The notes below the pieces were generated by a model. The model saw only the letters and a program-made list of their open reading frames with translations. It was not told the origin of the DNA and did not search any database. This document shows positions 46,357 through 56,720 of a DNA stretch of 64,000 bases, piece by piece (within the stretch, counting starts at the first letter, position 1; each line of letters starts with the position of its first letter). The position numbers and the translations under genes were made by a program. Source of the DNA: Agrypnia vestita (Eukaryota > Arthropoda > Insecta > Trichoptera > Phryganeidae); the NCBI GenBank assembly GCA_016648135.1, contig JADDOH010000307.1:62001-126000 (forward strand), in the 5' to 3' direction.

Positions 46357-46464
46357 ACTGATTGCGTGCGATATCGGATATACAGGGTGTAACAGAGCTA
46401 GTCCACAATACTCTACAGTATTTTATTTATTATACTTCCATTTAATTAATCTGTACGAAAGTAC

Positions 46465-47224
46465 TGTCACGTGTCGTGGCCGTGGGAGATAAATGAAAAC
46501 ACTGGAAATGAATTAGCAATAGAGTAGCTAGTTGGTCTTGTGGTTAGGACACTGGCCTCGTGATCCAAAGGTCTCGGGTTCGAACCTCACTCCAGACTAC
46601 CAAGTTAGTCCTATTTTCATAACACAGGCGTTTAGCTTAGTTTGAAAATAGTAAGAATATTGATGTGACACGTATTCCGTGTTCACATCTCTATTTAAAA
46701 AAAAAATCAGTGACTAATTAATTATTAAATGGACAAAAAACTTAACACGAATTAAACTTAACGCTTTTCTTTAAAATACACTATTTCGCAATATATCACT
46801 AGTATATTATCGCTTTATTATCGCTGGGAACACTTTATTTATCGCTCGTAGAATACTCGCACATAGAATTCACGGTTATTTATTTCGCCACTATCGGTGA
46901 GTACTCGCCCGATTATTTCGCTGGAATCAATCGCTCACCTGACCGTCGCCTCGCGACTTATTTCGCACCGAACTAACTGTCATAAACAGAACTCTCCCAC
47001 CGCGGCGTAGTTCCGCTATTTATACTTGCAAACGCTGATTTTTCGAACCTCCAAGATTATTCTAGTGTTAGGGATAAGGTTCCCGTTGCTTCTTGGCTGT
47101 TCCAGGCATTCGCAGACGTTTTGCGAAGGTTTTAGATAATTTTAGAGCTTTCCATAGTGTTTTCCAAAGTTATTACAAGAGATTCTGACTGTGCGCAACT
47201 CGTTCTGCTTGCCAGCCCGTGACA
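46465..47224 (-). mobile_element. Solo LTR, interrupted by a SINE
   Basis: Ends TGTCACG and CGTGACA. On the - strand it has AATAATCTTGGAGGTTCGA, a TATA box (AGTATAAATAGCGG, about 47027-47014) and GTGCGAAATAAGTCGCGAGG downstream, matching the LTR ending at 60134. No internal retrotransposon genes adjoin. Flanks do not show a target duplication. A SINE lies at 46524-46706. Confidence 0.7.
46524..46706 (+). repeat. tRNA-derived SINE, best copy
   Basis: tRNA-like head GTAGCTAGTTGGTCTTGTGG (A-box region) and CTCGGGTTCGAACCTC (B box), then ACCAAGTTAGTCC, TTAGCTTAGTTTGAAAATAG, GATGTGACACGTATTCCG and a poly-A tail. The intact B box could still support RNA polymerase III transcription. Confidence 0.85.
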
Positions 47225-47309
47225 GCTCCACGTACATACTTAGTACATGTATTATTTCATTTTTTTATTATTCATAACAAACTCATTTTTGTAGTATTTT
47301 AAAAGAGTA

Positions 47310-48034
47310 TCTATACCTATAAAACTCAATGTCTGTCTGTCTGTCTATCTGTTCTCTATACAGATCTACACATTTCCCCCCTCCACTTTACCCCTTCCCC
47401 CCACTGATATATTTTCAATGCAAATCTGTACCGTTCGACCAATCAGACTCAAAATATGGAAACTATTCTTTAGGACCCGGCGGGTAACAAAGGCGACATT
47501 TCCCCCTCCTCTTTTACCGCTTCCCTTCTCACTGATATATTTTAATTGCAAATCTGTACCGTTCGACCGATCGGACTTAAAATTTGCACACGTACCTATT
47601 CTTAGGGACCCGGTGGATAACATAGGTGACATTTCTCCCCTCCACGTTTACCCCCATTCCCTCTGACATATTCGACATGTAAATCTGTACCGTTCGATCG
47701 ATCTGACCCAAATTTTGCATACTTATTCTTTAGGACGAGGCGGGTAATAAAGGCGACATTTTCCCTTCCCCCTCTAACCCATCCCCTCCCCCGATATATT
47801 TTCTGTACGAATCTACACCACTTGACCGATTGGACCTAAATTTTGCATACATATTCCCGATAGAAAAAATATGCCACATTACTTCCTTAGACATCCCATC
47901 CATCCCAGCGTTGATTAAATGGAAACATTGTTTTAATTAGAGGCTTTGCAAAACAATGGAACCTTTGTTTTCCCCCACAAATTTATTTTCAAATTAATCC
48001 TTAATCCGTTCAACGCTGGGTACTAATAGCTAGT
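47310..48034 (-). repeat. RTE-like repeat, copy 3, with expanded tandem units
   Basis: On the - strand it starts near 48034 (AGCTATTAGTACCCAGCG) and ends in GACAGACAGACAGACA (about 47330). Units starting CTGTACCGTTCGA (+ strand view) lie at 47426, 47554, 47685 and 47813, a period of 128-131 bp. Same family as 3926-4319 and 30699-31409. Confidence 0.7.
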
Positions 48035-51000
48035 TTTTTATAAATTTTAATTTTTTAACGTAGCCAAGTTCCATACATAAGATATATAAATATTTTTATA
48101 TTAATAGATGAAGACTTATTGCAAAGTTTGCGTTTTTTTTCTTCAATATTTTTGTTTTATTTTCTCTAAAATGTTTCATTACAGTAAGTTGTATCGAATA
48201 TTATTAATGATTCATTCGCTCCAATTAAAGTCGAATAAAATGATTAAAACCTTGCAGAAATTTGAAAAATATTTTTGGTAAGGTTTTCATCATTTTATTT
48301 GACTTGAATTTTTAATATAAATGAAATACTTTTAAAGCAGTCCAACGTTTTACAGAAAATAAGTCAGAAATATTGAAACATTCAACAAAATTGGGGCACA
48401 TTGAATCTGGATGGAGATGTGATTTAAATCGCGATTAAAATCTAGTGATTTTTTTTAAAATCAATGACCTAAAAATCAATACTTTTTTTACTGCAACCAA
48501 ATCAGTCAAAAAGTTTCAAGGGACTTCCCCGGCAAAAGTTGCCTTTCACTGGAGTATCAGTCGATAAACAAGTCATACAGAAAACCGCCCCTACTGATTG
48601 GTGGGTAGCAATACATTGATAAAACTGATAAGTACAGTTGCTTCTTCCGCTAGGGTCGAACGAATATTTTCATAAGAATATATTCAGTTTGGTGCACAGC
48701 AAAACAAGAAATATATCAGGCACCGAGAAGGCGGCCAAAGTAGTCTTCCTTTTGGAAGAACTAAATTCTAACAAATTAAAAAACCAATAAAAACATAACG
48801 TCTTAGTTATATGTGAGTAAATATAAGTGACTGCGACTGCGGTGAAACTCAAATGGTTTTATGTTCCTTTATTAATTTTAAGTTTTTTTATTTTCCTTGT
48901 TGATTTTTTGTTAAATATGAGAAAATACTACTGTGTTTTTTAAAAATTGATTGACTTTTGAAAGAACTTGTTGATTTTCGTTAATTGTATAATATTTTTT
49001 GTTAAGTATATCAAATAAAAATGCTAATGTGCTTTTTAAAAAAATACTGAATTTTTAGAAGAACTAACATGCCGATTTTTGTTAATTTTATTAATAATTA
49101 AAATAAACGATCGGAATATTAAAAAAAAATCAAATAAATCCGTTTTTTTTTTAAATCATGATTTCTATCAACCCTGTCCGTATCAAAACGTCCGGAGGCG
49201 GCCCCGAATCTGGCGGAATATCATGAATCATTCTCTATTCGGGAGCATCTCCGTGTCCTCGTCCTACAGAGCAGTGAGGAGCCCGGGTCGCCTGCACCGG
49301 GACCGGAAGGTTGCGGTCAGACTTTTGGTTAGCATTCCAACCCAATGCAGTGGTCCCGACAATTTGTATTTTATGTAATAAAGAATATTACAAATTTACC
49401 GCCATCGAAAGAAATGAAACGTGTTTTATGCTCTCGAAAGTACTGCGGCTGCGCGGCTGTACAAGTCTCGAACCCGGGTACAGCAATGTTCCCAGCCGAC
49501 TTGGTCTATCACTAAAACAGATTCTTGTTGATCCATTATTGCCGAAGTGTATTTTATGGGCTTGAAGTATAGCACATTTTTGATACATTTCATTAATATT
49601 TAATACATTGAGAAATGTAAAAAGTTCTTTTGTTGTGTATATTGAAGGCTTTTGCAAAATTAGTTAATATATCTATTAGACGAATTAGGCTCCACCCCAT
49701 CCAACTATTCCATAATCAAACATAATATTTTCATTGTCTGTCCGCCCGTCAGTCTGTCTGTCCATCCGTAACTTCGTGCAACGTCCGCAATCTCGTTCGA
49801 CTTCACGGCTAAAAAGAACAAATTAAACGGCCGGAGATGGGGCTTGAACCCAAGGCCAGCAAACCCGAACGGGCAGCCTAACGCGTATTGCTACCGCCGC
49901 CATTCCGTGGACTGCCAAAAATATACTATAAATATATACTAGGGCTTACCAAACACGCGTACCATTTCATGCTCCGCCCAGCTCAATCGCCAGTTTTTAA
50001 ATGTAGCTGCCGGCAGGGAAAATATATTTAAAAAATGTTAAAATATTATGATAAAAGTCGTTATTACTATTTAATGAGTGTCGGTCATAAATAAGTAAAC
50101 ACTTATTTTTTAGGAACCGGCATTTTTGACAGGTTACAGTAGTTACTAATAAAAATTATACATACACTAAAAAAATTAAATAATAAGTGGGCCATGAACC
50201 ATAAATGTAATGTATATAGACGTGACAGTTACTGCGTGCGCGAAAGGGATGGAAGGTGCATGTGTGTGAGTGCGGTGCGCGGCCATTCGAGATAGCGGGC
50301 TATCAGAGGAAAGACGAAACCGCATCGCGCCATACCTTGTCATCCATATTGTTGTATCTTATATCGAGTTCTCAATAAACTTCCAAAGAGATTCCGGTGT
50401 TTAATTACAAAACGCGGAAATCCCTAGCAGAAGAAGAGAAGAACACATGACTGGCAAGGCCGGTCAAGAATATTACATTAATGTATGCAGTTTGAGAAGT
50501 TCAAAAATAAAAAAATATAAAATAATAGGACGAATAATAATTATAGAATATAAAATAAGTATAAATTGATAACGCTTAGTGTTCATAAGCTTAATATTGA
50601 TCATTGAGAACTTATATGTATAACTGAGAATAATATTTATTTATTTATTTAGAAGCATACACTAGGAGTACTGGGTTGTGTACTTTGATATTTGATTTGT
50701 TTAATTTTTCAGTGAATTTCATAATGATTTTTTAGTTGTATGTAAAAGATATTCACTGTCTCCTTAACTAGACCGAGGTCTATAGTAAGGTAGTAAGCTT
50801 AATTCATTGTGTCCAACATTTAAATCTAAACTATAACGATATTCTCTAAATAAAAAAAATTAAAATTTAGAATATTTTACATGTTTTTAGCGATAACTTT
50901 AGTTTTGGACATAATTATTAATTTATTTGAGAAAACTAATTTTTCGTATTTTTGGTGTTTATAGCGTTAACTTTGTGGTCAGATGTAATAATTATTAATT
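48035..51000. other. Intergenic DNA with decayed repeats
   Basis: Contains a CAATATTTCTGA-family MITE fragment (about 48130-48390), unassigned GC-richer patches (about 49185-49330 and 49440-49500), a tRNA-like SINE head on the - strand (about 49828-49912, GGGCTTGAACCC) next to a GTCTGTCCGCCCG run (about 49737), and an AATAAA-bearing LTR-like segment (about 50220-50460). No gene is supported. Confidence 0.4.
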
Positions 51001-51042
51001 TTAATTAATTAAGAACTTTTTATAAACCGCTCGAAGTAATTG

Positions 51043-51086
51043 TACGTCTACCGGTTTGGATACCACCGTATCTTTGTCAGGACGGA
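51043..51086 (-). ncRNA. Hammerhead-ribozyme-like motif D1
   Basis: On the - strand: CGTC (stem I), CTGACAA (51080-51074; G8 changed to A), unpaired A, stem II GATAC-GGTG-GTATC, CAA instead of GAA, palindromic ACCGGT, A17, GACG closing stem I. Two core changes suggest inactivity. Confidence 0.5.
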
Positions 51087-51108
51087 CTCATACTAACAAT
51101 AGGTTTGC

Positions 51109-51152
51109 TCCGTCTTGACGAAAATACAGTGGTATCGAAACTGGTAGACATA
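51109..51152 (+). ncRNA. Hammerhead-ribozyme-like motif D2
   Basis: GTC (stem I), TTGACGA (51115-51121; C3 changed to T), stem II ATAC-AGTG-GTAT, GAA (51137-51139), ACTGGT (stem III with one change), A17, GAC closing stem I. Inverted partner of D1. Confidence 0.5.
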
Positions 51153-51204
51153 AAGTTACACCAAGTCGTTTATACAAAGTTCTTAATAATTAAAGTTAAC
51201 ACAT

Positions 51205-51390
51205 TCATTGTTTTCACATGTCTATACTGAGCTGTATCTTAATCGGGGCGGACGCACAATAACTTCCATAATTTAAATTTGCGTATCATAACTTGACTCT
51301 TACAAATTCAATTTATGGAAATTATTGTGTGTCCGTGCTAATGAAGATACAGTTTGGTATCGAAACCGGTAGACGTTTGAAAACAATAGT
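51205..51390. mobile_element. Inverted pair of Penelope-type hammerhead ends, family D, pair 2
   Basis: Left arm (- strand about 51269-51210: GGAAGTTATTGTGCGTCC, then AAGATACAGC) and right arm (GGAAATTATTGTGTGTCCG at about 51317, then D4) are mirror images around an AT-rich centre. The left motif is heavily decayed. Confidence 0.55.
51333..51376 (+). ncRNA. Hammerhead-ribozyme-like motif D4
   Basis: CTAATGA (51338-51344; G5 changed to A), unpaired A, stem II GATAC-AGTTTG-GTATC, GAA (51362-51364), perfect palindrome ACCGGT (51365-51370), A17, then GACG. Most complete member of family D, but with a core change. Confidence 0.55.
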
Positions 51391-52094
51391 ATGGTTTATA
51401 TTTTAAAATTTAGAAAATTAATAATATAACATAATTTGTATCAAGATAATTGAGAAGCATACTATTTATTTAATAATTATATAGTTTTTGGATTAATGAT
51501 AAATACACAAGTTTATAAAATAAATTGAGAAAAAAAATGCGTAGGTACCGTATGTACAAAAATAAATCCGAAATTTTTCAGCAACCCGTCATTCATGACG
51601 GAATATAATAAATATGTAACGGTGTGGTGAGAAAATGAGCACAGTTGCCCTCTGACCCGGGATATTGTTGAGTAATATCTTAAACACGAACAGTCACACA
51701 GTCACACTTATATTTAACACATACGCCTCGATGCACGTATGCCTCCTAGGGTTTGTTCAAAGTGCGGTAAAGTGGCCGATTTAAGATGTCAGATAATTGT
51801 CTCAGGCGTCTGGAGGTACATAGTGTGATCGAAACACGGAACGAAGCGGAAAAGGTTGCGCAAAAAATTAAGTAATTAAAAATATTTTTATATAATTAAT
51901 AAAATAAACTTTGTTTTCACCACTTTTGTATTGAAAATATCAACATGTTTCAGCCAGCTTTCTATACTAATAATAATTTTAAAAATATATATATTAAATT
52001 ATAAGGATAAGGACAATTTTTAAAAAATCGGGTGTTTATAAATTAAAAAATATTGATTATATTAATTGTATCTACTTCTTTTACATGAGTAATT

Positions 52095-52136
52095 CCACCA
52101 ACATGTTTCAGAAAAACTTTTCCATCGTCAGAGTGT
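52095..52136 (-). ncRNA. Hammerhead-ribozyme-like motif B1
   Basis: On the - strand: CACT, CTGACGA (52131-52125), unpaired T, stem II GGAAAA-GT-TTTTCT, GAA, palindromic ACATGT, T17, GGTGG closing stem I. All conserved core positions are present. Confidence 0.6.
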
Positions 52137-52194
52137 TGTATAGGTAAATTGATTTGTAATGATTGTGATTATTTTTAATAAGAAAAACGTGTAA

Positions 52195-52305
52195 AAAGTT
52201 AGAGTTAAGGAACACTTAAAGTGCTTAAATAGCAATAATTATTCTAAATTTTCTCACCATCTTTTGGATTTGGATCATTCTTTTGATATTATTAAGGGTT
52301 TATAA
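52195..52305 (+). pseudogene. Penelope GIY-YIG endonuclease scrap
   Basis: 36 codons read KVRVKEHLKCLNSNNYSKF then SHHLLDLDHSFDIIKGL before a stop. This matches the segment downstream of YIG in the 53.6-kb copy (RIKEHIKCL...FAEHLINFNHTF). The catalytic GIY and YIG parts are missing. Confidence 0.7.
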
Positions 52306-52500
52306 ATTTTACATACAAATTATACAGAATCGCGGTTTGAAAATTAGAAAATTTGGAAATAAAAAAAGTGTTAATAGTAAAGTAATCTTATCTTTTGGCT
52401 TTGGATCATTATTTTGATATTAATAAGGGTTTATAAATTTTACATACAAATTATACAGAATCGCAGTTTGAAAATTAGAAATAAGAAAAAGTTTTAATAG
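52259..52500 (+). repeat. 131-bp tandem duplication within Penelope remnant
   Basis: Units start ATCTTTTGGATTTGGATCAT (52259) and ATCTTTTGGCTTTGGATCAT (52390) and stay nearly identical through ATACAGAATCGC-GTTTGAAA. The duplication includes the end of the endonuclease scrap, so it arose after or during element decay. Confidence 0.8.
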
Positions 52501-52640
52501 TATATTAAATATTATAAATAACCAGGTCATTTTTACAATTAGTTATCTTTTAAATTTATATTCATGTTGTTATTATTCATTTTCCATATATTGATTGTCT
52601 GTACTTCAATTATTGAATTTAATTTTGTTAGTATACAATT

Positions 52641-52683
52641 GTATCCTGACGAAGGGGCCATAGGCCCTGAAACATGTTGATAT
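52641..52683 (+). ncRNA. Hammerhead-ribozyme-like motif B2
   Basis: TATC (stem I, 52642-52645), CTGACGA (52646-52652), stem II A-GGGGCC-ATA-GGCCC-T, GAA (52669-52671), palindromic ACATGT (52672-52677), T17, GATA (52679-52682) closing stem I. All core residues match CUGANGA...GAA. Here the base after A9 is paired. Confidence 0.65.
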
Positions 52684-52841
52684 TTTTAATACAAAAGTGG
52701 TGAAAACTAAGTTAAATTTATTAATTATATTAATAATATAACCAAAAAATTATATTGCTGTTTTTGAAGAAGAATATTTTTATATGTAGGAATGTTCTGT
52801 ATATTTTATTTTTATATTATTTTTGTATTTTTTTTATATAT

Positions 52842-53335
52842 AGGTAGATGCTGGCTGTGAGTGGAACATATCGTACAGTATCTAGCGCAACCTCGTCTGT
52901 GCTGACTAATGTTCCACCAGCTGACCTACAGGTGATTGAAGCAAATGCCCGCAGCTCTCTGAAGAAAGGGCTGGAGGTCAGCGTGTCTGGTGTGACCTTC
53001 AGCCCTTCGGATACCAGCTATCGGGAATTGTGTGAGAGGATTAGAACCGTAATTTTGGAAAAGTGACGAGAAAGATGGGACACGGCTCCTCTGGGAAGAT
53101 GGACTTACTCTTAGGGTAGCCGCGAGAGAGAAGGGCAGGGGACATCTCCCGGTCTGGACCACTACACCTTGCAGCTTGTCTCGGGGCACGGCGAGTTCCG
53201 GAGCAAGCCTCACGATTTGGGACTCGCCGCTGCACCGTGGTGTGCTGTGGGCGGGTGCGACAGACCCCGGGATGTATCCTTTGGGTGTGCGAGCTGTTAA
53301 ATGATGCGAGAGAGGAAATGCTCGGGGGTTGGAAG
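52842..53335 (+). pseudogene. R1/Jockey-type LINE ORF2 C-terminal fragment
   Basis: Begins MLAVSGTYRTVSSATSSVLT and continues to about 53066. After frameshifts it reads TAPLGRWTYS, LDHYTLQLVSGHGEF and LNDARE, the post-RT region of R1/Jockey-like elements (zinc-knuckle-bearing C-terminus; the CxxC part is degraded). GC-richer than its surroundings. Truncated at 5'. Confidence 0.7.
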
Positions 53336-53339
53336 AGGC

Positions 53340-53440
53340 AGTAACTTATGTCGATTATGAAAAATTCATTCGCTTTAATACAAGTCGAATAAAATTATAA
53401 AAAAATTGCGAAAATTGAAAAAATATGTTTTTTATCGTTT
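53340..53440 (+). repeat. Fragment of CAATATTTCTGA-family palindromic MITE
   Basis: CAGTAACTTATGTCGATTAT and GAAAAATTCATTCGCTTTAA match the arms of the MITE at 31490-31770 and 45806-46356. Only about 100 bp survive. Confidence 0.55.
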
Positions 53441-53585
53441 TATTTGAGTATTTGGCATAATAATCCATATTTTTACAACCTCTTCCAAATTGGGAGTGAG
53501 CGTACTATTTTGTATGGGACCAGGTAATTTATTTCTTAGCTTGGGAATACCATGTTCCTCGATCTATATTTATTGGTGACTAGCT

Positions 53586-54035
53586 GTGTTACTGGTAAAG
53601 CCAGCATTTTATACCAGTAACAATTTAGGCAAATTATTAAGTAACTGTAAAGACAAAGAAAATATATTAAACCATTCTGGTATTTATAAACTTAGCTGTA
53701 ATGATTGCCCAGCTTTCTATATTGGTAAAACATCGAGAAACGTAAATATTAGAATAAAAGAACACATTAAATGCTTAACAAATGTAGGTTTTTCTGAATT
53801 TGCCGAACATCTAATTAATTTTAATCACACATTTAATAATAATACAGGGCCAAAAATTTTACACAAAAACGGATTAGGTTTGCGACTTAACAATCTAGAA
53901 ACATTAGAAATTAATAAAGCTATCAATAATAATAGTCAAAAAATAAATAAACAAATAAATTTATCTAATAGTCCGATTTTAAAGTTGTTCCCTCTATCTT
54001 CAGTTAACTCCTCCCATTCCCCCCCCCCCACCTAG
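53586..54035 (+). pseudogene. Penelope-like element GIY-YIG endonuclease domain
   Basis: About 149 codons with no ATG start (begins GTG, truncated). Key motifs: GIY (about residues 32-34), ten residues later YIG (45-47), C38 and C41 of a CxxC, then RNVNIRIKEHIKCL holding the conserved Arg, and a downstream His pair region (AEHLINFNHTF). This is the C-terminal endonuclease of Penelope-like retroelements, which nicks target DNA; the reverse transcriptase upstream is missing. The frame is open to the end, so this copy is relatively young. A family-A hammerhead-like motif follows 77 bp after the stop. A host GIY-YIG gene (SLX1-type) is unlikely given the Penelope context. Confidence 0.8.
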
Positions 54036-54104
54036 TTGACACTCTGTCCCTCTCTCTTTTTCTTTCCTCCTTTATAAATTTCTGTACCTAGATTAGTCTA
54101 ATTG

Positions 54105-54152
54105 TAATTGTCCTGAAGAAGGTTGAGTCCAACCGAAACTAGTTGACAAATA
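54105..54152 (+). ncRNA. Hammerhead-ribozyme-like motif A
   Basis: TTGTC (stem I), CTGAAGA (54113-54119), unpaired A, stem II GGTTG-AGTC-CAACC, GAA (54135-54137), palindromic ACTAGT (54138-54143), T17, GACAA closing stem I. The conserved core is complete. It lies just downstream of the endonuclease, where Penelope pseudo-LTRs are expected. Confidence 0.7.
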
Positions 54153-56018
54153 TATAGCAATTAAGTGGTTTAAAACATAGTATTTAATTTTTTCTTAAAT
54201 TTCATATAATGTCAAGCCACAAAGTGTTTTCTTGCTTTGAAAAGTTTTAAATATGTATTTATTTAAAAAAAATTTTTTTTCGAAAAAAATCAAAAAAAAA
54301 TTTTTGAAAACAAAAATTGCAAAAAAACGAATATAAAATTGTTCGAAAAAAAAATTTTGAAAAAAAATACATTTTTTTTTACGGAAGTTATACGGATAGA
54401 CGGAGTACAGACAGACAACGAAATTATTATAATTGAGATTTTATGAATTGTCAAATTGAAATAAACTACACACCTTTTGCATTTTTTCCGCGTGAAATTA
54501 CTTTATTCTATTGTCAAAAATGTATTAGAAAAATTGGTAATGTTTTTTCATAAACCTATTATCATTTTCAACTCGTGTTTTATTTTCACCTTTACCAAAA
54601 CCGGGATCCATACCAGGATCCTTTTTGAATCCAATTGATTTTTGGGGTGTCGAATATTGATTGCTCTGCCATTTTGCTTTTTTATTCTTGACTGTGCTTT
54701 CGAACTGTCATATTTATGTAAGAATTTATTGCATTCATCTATATTTTGATATTTATATTAATACATAACATAAAATTTCATTGCCAACCTGAAAATACAA
54801 AAGTTTTATGAAAAATGAGTTAAATTGTGTTTTATGAATGGATTTATAAAGAAAAGACGTATCCTATTCTAATAACTAAATTTCAGTGTTTAGCTTGCTT
54901 GCCTGTCATGCGGGAGACGAGTTTGGTTCTCCGCCTAGGATTAATTGTTTAACTTAATTTATAAATATTTTTTGAAACTAGAAAATAAATTCCATAGAAT
55001 AGAGAGATGTGGCATAAAACATGTATCGCGCTTTAAACGTCTTAAAAAATATACTGTTTGCTACACACGTGAGCCTGTGACCAATAATCCAAAGTCCCCT
55101 ACCTGGGACTTCCAATAAATAAAAATATATAGATACCTCATTGGTGACATCTATATTTGATTAGGGGAATGAGAAAGCTTTGGATGCCGGTGGCGCTAGT
55201 TATAATTACAACACACATGTGAAACGGGTTAAAAAACTTAAATATCTATACAAATTACAATAATTTTATAGATGTGGTATTCTATCGTGGGTGGAATTGG
55301 TGAACGTTACATTGTGTAAAGTGATCACCTAAGACAGCCGTACACCGAAACATATACTTCTTTACCTACTTTCCCATAAAAAGTATAATTTAGTCTCTAT
55401 GAGACATCTGGAAGCCACTCACTGGCGTGCAGTAGACATGGACTTAGCTTATGTAGATAATAACTATAACGATGCCGTATTATGGACTGTGTTACCACTG
55501 AAGGCTGTATTAATTTGAAGTGGAGGCGCGTATCTCGGGAAGAAATGCGCTCTTTCAGAATCACCACGTTACACAAAATGGGAGCTATTTTCCGTTCACG
55601 GAAATAATTAATTTTGTTACTATTATTCTAGGAAAATATTTATAGTTATTAACTGAAGGGTTACACATATTATTGTATATAGTGATACTACGCTTATAAT
55701 GCGAAGGGACGCAAATATACAAGTCCGCTTCCAATACAAATTTGCGCTGTTGTTAACTGTTTTCGTTACGTCATTTTAAACGAATCAAAAGCATCTACGA
55801 TTGGGATAGATTTTTGAAAAAAATATTTCAATTCACGTAGAATTTTATTTGTAACATGTTAGATGTCGAATATTTTACGCATGTATTCAATACATGGTGT
55901 CCCGACAATTATGCGCAAATTAATTGCGCGTCGACAATAACACGAAATACAAAAGTAAATGAGGACCATAATTCCTATGTATTTCATGAATGTTTTTGAT
56001 TTTTTAATTTTATATAAT

Positions 56019-56164
56019 ACGTGTCGCATCAATATTCTTACTTTTCTCAGACTAAGCTAAAAGCCTGTGTCATGAAAATTGCTGGTGTCCTGAAATGGGG
56101 TTCGAACCACCGACCATCAGATCACTAGGCGATCGTCATGACCACTACACCAACAAGCTACTCA
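56019..56164 (-). repeat. tRNA-derived SINE, copy
   Basis: On the - strand: tRNA-like head with GTAGTGGTCATGACGATCGC (A-box side) and GGTGGTTCGAACCCC (B box), then TTAGCTTAGTCTGAGAAAAG and GATGCGACACG. Same family as 46524-46706, diverged. Confidence 0.75.
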
Positions 56165-56620
56165 ATTGGAGTGTACATTGACAAGGAAAAAAATGACTTC
56201 CGTTCTTTTGAGGATATTCGACGTTTTTCAACCAATTTTTTTCTTAGTGTGTTCCATTGTTGAAGATAAACTTTTTCATGGACTGTGTCACAAAATTTCC
56301 ACCATTATTAATGGAGATAAGTCCGAAATATTGAAAAAAAATGCAAATTTTGATGTCGCATATCTTCTTAATTATTGATATTAGGACATGGTTGCTTGAA
56401 CATCTTCGACTCATAATCAAGGCAGGAATCCACCTGTAAAGTATTGTGGACTAGCTCTGTTACACGCTGTATATTAATATTAGTCTAGTTTTTTTTTTTT
56501 TAATTTTTCACGATATTCTCTATCGAATCGTAGATTGAAATCACAACCGCCAGGTTTGTGGAAAGGTTTACCTACTTTGATCTATAGATAGACTTGGAAC
56601 AACGGGGTTGTGACTTAGAA

Positions 56621-56720
56621 TACGTGTCACATCAATACTCCTAGTATTTTATATTATTATAAACGACTGTGAAATATGAAAATAGGTCAAACCACCGACC
56701 ACTGGATCGCATTCAGCTTA
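56621..56720 (-). repeat. tRNA-derived SINE, degraded copy
   Basis: ACGTGTCACATCAATACTCC and GGTCAAACCACCGACCACTG mark a diverged - strand copy. The B box is largely lost. Confidence 0.55.

Larger units (their letters stand above)
51001..51200. mobile_element. Inverted pair of Penelope-type hammerhead ends, family D, pair 1
   Basis: Arms TTAATTAAGAACTTTTTATA...GTACGTCTACCGG and GTAGACATAAAG...TTATACAAAGTTCTTAATAA are mirror images of about 80-90 bp. Each holds a motif with GATAC/GTATC stem II. There is no coding sequence between the arms. Confidence 0.6.
51890..52720. mobile_element. Penelope-like element remnant, family B
   Basis: The ends mirror each other: GTTTTCACCACTTTTGTATT and CAACATGTTTCAG at about 51914-51955, against CTGAAACATGTTGATA and AATACAAAAGTGGTGAAAAC at about 52668-52710. 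Inside are hammerhead-like motif B1 (-), a + strand endonuclease scrap (52195-52305) and a 131-bp tandem duplication. No reverse transcriptase. Outer limits are approximate. Confidence 0.7.

Noticed and set aside
53586..54035. Host GIY-YIG nuclease gene
   Set aside because: No start codon or exon context; followed by a ribozyme-like Penelope terminus, and a related scrap lies in another Penelope remnant at 52195-52305.
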